Positions 5,424 to 8,181 of a DNA stretch of 8,181 nt are shown piece after piece. The stretch's first letter is position 1. Each line of letters opens with the position of its first letter. Origin of the DNA: Bacillota bacterium (GTDB lineage Bacteria > Bacillota > Clostridia > Peptostreptococcales > Anaerovoracaceae). The DNA lies in NCBI GenBank assembly GCA_017621195.1, contig JAGATO010000114.1, positions 1-8,181 on the forward strand, given 5' to 3'. The notes under the pieces were generated by a model. That model worked only from the letters and a program-made list of their open reading frames with translations. It was not told the DNA's origin and ran no database searches. The position numbers and the translations under genes are program-made.

Positions 5424-7460
5424 ATGAAAGAAATGAGCGAAAACGAAATGAGTGCAGTTTTACATAGAACCGGGCGGCGCGCAGTTGCCGCCTTCCTGAC
5501 GCTGACCATGATAGCGGCAACCGCTGGGTCGGCCTTTGCTGCCGCCCCTGCGGTATCGGTGGACGAGGCCATGTACATCAATGCCGACTACTACGGCGGT
5601 CTGGAGGATATCACCGTGGTGAAGGGCGTCAACATGAACGGACTGACGGAATTCACAGACTACGGAGACTATCTGCGGGTGGACAATATGACCAACCGGA
5701 TCGAGCCGGTCATCGAGGGAAGCTCCGTAACGTGGAAGCTGGATGAGAACCAGAAGCGGTTTTACTTCTCTGCCATGTTGGAACAGGTGCAGCTGCCCTG
5801 GAACTTCGACATCAGCTACTTCCACAACGGTCAGCCCGCCGATCCGTCCAAGCTGGCGGGAGTCGACGGTCTGATCGAAATCCGCGTGAAGGCTACGCCC
5901 AACGAGCTTGCCTCGGACTATTACCAGAAGAATATGATGCTGCAGGTTCTGGTCATGGCCGACATGGAACAGATGAATTCCATTCAGGCGGAGGGAGCGC
6001 AGCTGCAGTCGGCGGGGAAGAGCACCGTGGCGCTGTTTCTGGGATTGCCGGGGGAAGAAGAGGAGTTTGTGGTGCAGATCGGTACCGACAGTTTTGAAAG
6101 TGCCGGCGTAATCATCACCATGATTCCCGGAACAGTTTTGCAGCTTTCGGAGATCAGGGAGCTGAAAGAAACCATGGATAAGGCGGAAGAAGCGGGCGAC
6201 GCTCTGTACGCCGGAATCAACGATATGTTGACGGCGGTGGCGGGGATGAAACCGGGCCTGACCCAGGTGAAGAGCGGTGTATCGGATCTGAACGAGGCGC
6301 GCAAGATCGCCGATGCGTCTCTGGACGGCATTTTGGACCGGATGGACGATACCATTTCCACCATGCGCGAGACGGCGAAGGTTCTGAGCGATATGGATGA
6401 GGAACTGGACCAGAGCAATAAGGATATGAACAATTTGGCAGCCCAGCTGCGCAGCACGAAGCGTCAGTTGTCCGACCTGCGTGACGAAATGGAAGATGTG
6501 GAGGACGATGCAGAGGATCTGATCGAAGAATACATGACGGCCTACGTGGCGGAGCAGGTGGAAAACAACCGGACTCTGATGAACGAGATTTCTGCAGCGG
6601 CTGCCGAGCAGGTGACGAATCAGGTGATGGCTCTGGCGCAGCAGCAGGCGGTGGAACAGGCAGGAGGCATGGAAGCCTTCAGTCAGCTTTCGCCGCAGGA
6701 GCAACAGGCGTTGGTGGGTCAGTGCGCTGCAGCCATTCAGTCCGACCGCGACACCATGAGCAGACTGCAGGATCAGGCGGTGGAGGCCGCCAAGCGCAGC
6801 GTTTTGACGGAAGAACGGCTGAAAGCGGAGATCCCTTATTACGCCAATGTGAAGAAGCTGCAGAAGTCCATGAAGAACGCTTCTTCGGAGCTGAGGGGCA
6901 TGGAAGATGAAATAGAAGACCTGTTGACCGATACGGGGAAGGTCATGAGCAGTACGGCAGATCTGGTCAAGGAGCTGAAGGCGACTCTGGATCAGACGGC
7001 CGAGCTGTTGGAGAGCACCGGCGACGTGATGGAACAGCTGCAGACGGTGGTCAGGGACAGCCGCCCCTATCTGCAGTCCGGCGGTGAGAATACCATGGTG
7101 GGAATGATCGATACGCTGGATGAAACCATGAAGGCATTGGACAGCACCAAAGCGGTGAAGAACGCCAACAGTACGCTGAAGCGTCTGATCGACGATGAAA
7201 TGGATTCGATTCGAGAGGAAAATAAGATGTTGGAGATGGATCCAGATGCACCGGTTCAGTCCTGCACTTCTCAGGAAAATCCCAGCCCCAACACGCTGCA
7301 GATCATCATTCGGACTCACGAAATCTCTCTGGACGCTCAGAAGGACGCCATCGTGGATCTGGAAACAGAGGAAGAGCCCATGACTCCCTTCCAGCGGATG
7401 GTAGCCATCTTTGAAAAGATCATCCGCGCCATTCTCAACGTATTCGAGGTAGAAGAATAG
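5424..7460 (+). CDS. Secreted coiled-coil protein, putative partner of the MMPL transporter
   Basis: No named family recognised with certainty. The 678-residue product begins with a signal peptide: basic RTGRR (15-19), hydrophobic core about 20-35, and AFA (37-39) before a probable signal peptidase I cut. The segment from 55 to 240 reads as a beta-rich domain. Residues 242-380 and about 475-605 are heptad-like, charged and helical (for example QLRSTKRQLSDLRDEMEDVE at 341-360), separated by a Gln/Ala-rich helical region (390-460). A short strand-like segment, NTLQIIIRTHEISL (623-636), and a C-terminal amphipathic helix (654-676) follow. No transmembrane helix is seen after the signal peptide, so attachment to the cell surface would depend on the transporter or the amphipathic helix. 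It is acidic and has two cysteines (434, 614). By position it may act like an adaptor for the transporter. The coiled-coil ectodomain recalls YhgE/Pip proteins, but their C-terminal membrane domain is absent. Confidence 0.8.
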   Translation: MKEMSENEMSAVLHRTGRRAVAAFLTLTMIAATAGSAFAAAPAVSVDEAMYINADYYGGLEDITVVKGVNMNGLTEFTDYGDYLRVDNMTNRIEPVIEGSSVTWKLDENQKRFYFSAMLEQVQLPWNFDISYFHNGQPADPSKLAGVDGLIEIRVKATPNELASDYYQKNMMLQVLVMADMEQMNSIQAEGAQLQSAGKSTVALFLGLPGEEEEFVVQIGTDSFESAGVIITMIPGTVLQLSEIRELKETMDKAEEAGDALYAGINDMLTAVAGMKPGLTQVKSGVSDLNEARKIADASLDGILDRMDDTISTMRETAKVLSDMDEELDQSNKDMNNLAAQLRSTKRQLSDLRDEMEDVEDDAEDLIEEYMTAYVAEQVENNRTLMNEISAAAAEQVTNQVMALAQQQAVEQAGGMEAFSQLSPQEQQALVGQCAAAIQSDRDTMSRLQDQAVEAAKRSVLTEERLKAEIPYYANVKKLQKSMKNASSELRGMEDEIEDLLTDTGKVMSSTADLVKELKATLDQTAELLESTGDVMEQLQTVVRDSRPYLQSGGENTMVGMIDTLDETMKALDSTKAVKNANSTLKRLIDDEMDSIREENKMLEMDPDAPVQSCTSQENPSPNTLQIIIRTHEISLDAQKDAIVDLETEEEPMTPFQRMVAIFEKIIRAILNVFEVEE

Positions 7461-7489
7461 GAAACAATTGCAGATCTCATCGATTCTGT

Positions 7490-8181
7490 TTATTTTTCGG
7501 ACGGCGCTTTAGGCGGTGTCTCGACGCGGGACTGTTGCAGGGCTTCGTAAATGGCTTCTACATCATAGTCCGGAGCGAAGGGCTTCGCTGCATGACAGAT
7601 CGTCGTGATGATGCTCGGATCTTCTTCTAATTCTTCGGCGATGGTTTGGAGCGATTTTCCCTTGGACAGCTTTTTACAGACCAGCTCGATCTTTTCCATC
7701 ATTTTTCCCTCGGTCCTTCCCTCACGGCGTCGTTTCTGCAGTTCCAATTCGATCCTCATGTAGTGCCTCCCGATTTTTTCGTCCCGGCGAATACCGCATA
7801 CTTCGGCCTTCGCCTCTTGCGTTAGGATTGAGGAATAGTCGGCAGCGTCATCGTTGGTGCGAATATAGTCCAGAAATTCCAATATGGCCGGAGATGCATT
7901 CCTCTGCGTATAGCGGCTGTTCAGGAGGATGGCGTGGGCCCCGTCGTTGCATACGATGAGTTTGGCATCAGTTCCGTCGTCTGCGTCGCGATTCGTATCG
8001 CCGCAGTCGCTTCCGGAACCGCACCAATAGGCTTGTCGTTCGTACTTGGCGAATCCCTGGTCCAGCGGATCGTAGTCGCAGATGAAGATGATGTAGCTGT
8101 CGGGAAGTTCCTCAAAGAGACAGCCTTTTCGCAATTCTTCCCGGTCGATGCCGGATTGGTAATAGCGGATGCGGCGCTCTA
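7490..8181 (-). CDS. Rpn-family PD-(D/E)XK nuclease/transposase-like protein (5' part beyond window)
   Basis: The minus-strand frame ends at TAA (7490-7492) and stays open to the right edge, so the N-terminus lies outside the window; 229 residues are visible. The visible start, ERRIRYYQSGID, followed by ELPDSYIIFICDYDPL and NDGAHAILLNSRY, matches the signature of the Rpn (YhgA-like, 'PD-(D/E)XK nuclease family transposase') group. Next come a FLDYI segment and a basic/acidic helix (about 130-165). The C-terminal part, KKLSKGKSLQTIAEEL, is a helical small domain usual in this family. The catalytic residues belong to the missing N-terminal part. These genes are abundant in gut Bacillota and related proteins promote recA-independent recombination in E. 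coli. An internal TTG at 8134 is a Leu codon, not a start. The gene converges with the transporter operon, with 29 bases between stops. Confidence 0.85.
   Translation of the reverse strand, partial: ERRIRYYQSGIDREELRKGCLFEELPDSYIIFICDYDPLDQGFAKYERQAYWCGSGSDCGDTNRDADDGTDAKLIVCNDGAHAILLNSRYTQRNASPAILEFLDYIRTNDDAADYSSILTQEAKAEVCGIRRDEKIGRHYMRIELELQKRRREGRTEGKMMEKIELVCKKLSKGKSLQTIAEELEEDPSIITTICHAAKPFAPDYDVEAIYEALQQSRVETPPKAPSEK

Noticed and set aside
4562..5581. Open frame on the minus strand opposite the end of the transporter gene
   Set aside because: It is rich in His, Asp and Gly as an antisense artefact and covers the clear transmembrane segments of the transporter.
5460..7319. Long open frame on the minus strand opposite the coiled-coil gene
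   Set aside because: It is His/Arg/Leu-rich, as expected from the antisense of a gene with biased codon use. It has no recognisable domain, and the + strand gene has a signal peptide and a strong ribosome binding site.
7461..7495. Possible terminator between the two convergent genes
   Set aside because: AAACA (7462-7466) and TGTTT (7487-7491) can pair before a T-rich stretch, but the stem is only 5 AT-rich base pairs with a 20-base loop, too weak to call.

Overview
The window looks like chromosomal DNA of a Gram-positive Bacillota (Firmicutes), probably an anaerobic clostridial or Erysipelotrichia-like lineage with moderately high GC. The reasons are a short NAD kinase followed by an RluD-type pseudouridine synthase (the same gene order as yjbN-yjbO of Bacillus subtilis), strong AAGGAG/GGAGG ribosome binding sites, compact intrinsic terminators with T-runs, a small cysteine-rich double-hydrophobic protein, and an Rpn/PD-(D/E)XK 'transposase' gene of the type common in gut clostridia. 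The genus cannot be set from this sequence.

Layout. Positions 1-1971 hold a co-directional housekeeping block on the + strand: the last 23 codons of an unidentified gene, an NAD kinase (145-957) and an RluA/RluD-family pseudouridine synthase (1051-1971). A long hairpin plus T-run (1983-2031) ends this block and at the same time contains the ribosome binding site of the next gene. That gene (2030-2356, TTG start) encodes a 108-residue protein with four CDDRx pentapeptide repeats, 12 cysteines and two hydrophobic segments. A bidirectional terminator (about 2367-2405) separates it from the convergent tetR-type gene.

Positions 2494-7460 form one functional module. A TetR-family regulator (minus strand, 2494-3129) is divergent from a two-gene operon: an MMPL/RND-type 12-TM transporter (3299-5422) and, one base after its stop codon, a 678-residue secreted protein with a beta-rich-looking head and long predicted coiled coils (5424-7460). 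The 169-bp divergent intergenic region has two TTGATT-N17-TATAAT promoters arranged with exact dyad symmetry around 3225.5, so that their -10 boxes overlap and the two promoters should exclude each other. Several inverted and direct repeats nearby are candidate TetR operators. The likely reading is a locally controlled export system in which the transporter works with a dedicated extracytoplasmic coiled-coil partner. The substrate cannot be told from the sequence.

Positions 7490-8181 (minus strand, open at the right edge) hold the C-terminal part of an Rpn-family PD-(D/E)XK nuclease/transposase-like protein, convergent with the export operon. I found no tRNA, rRNA, CRISPR array or insertion sequence ends. 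No gene-free stretch is longer than 300 bases.
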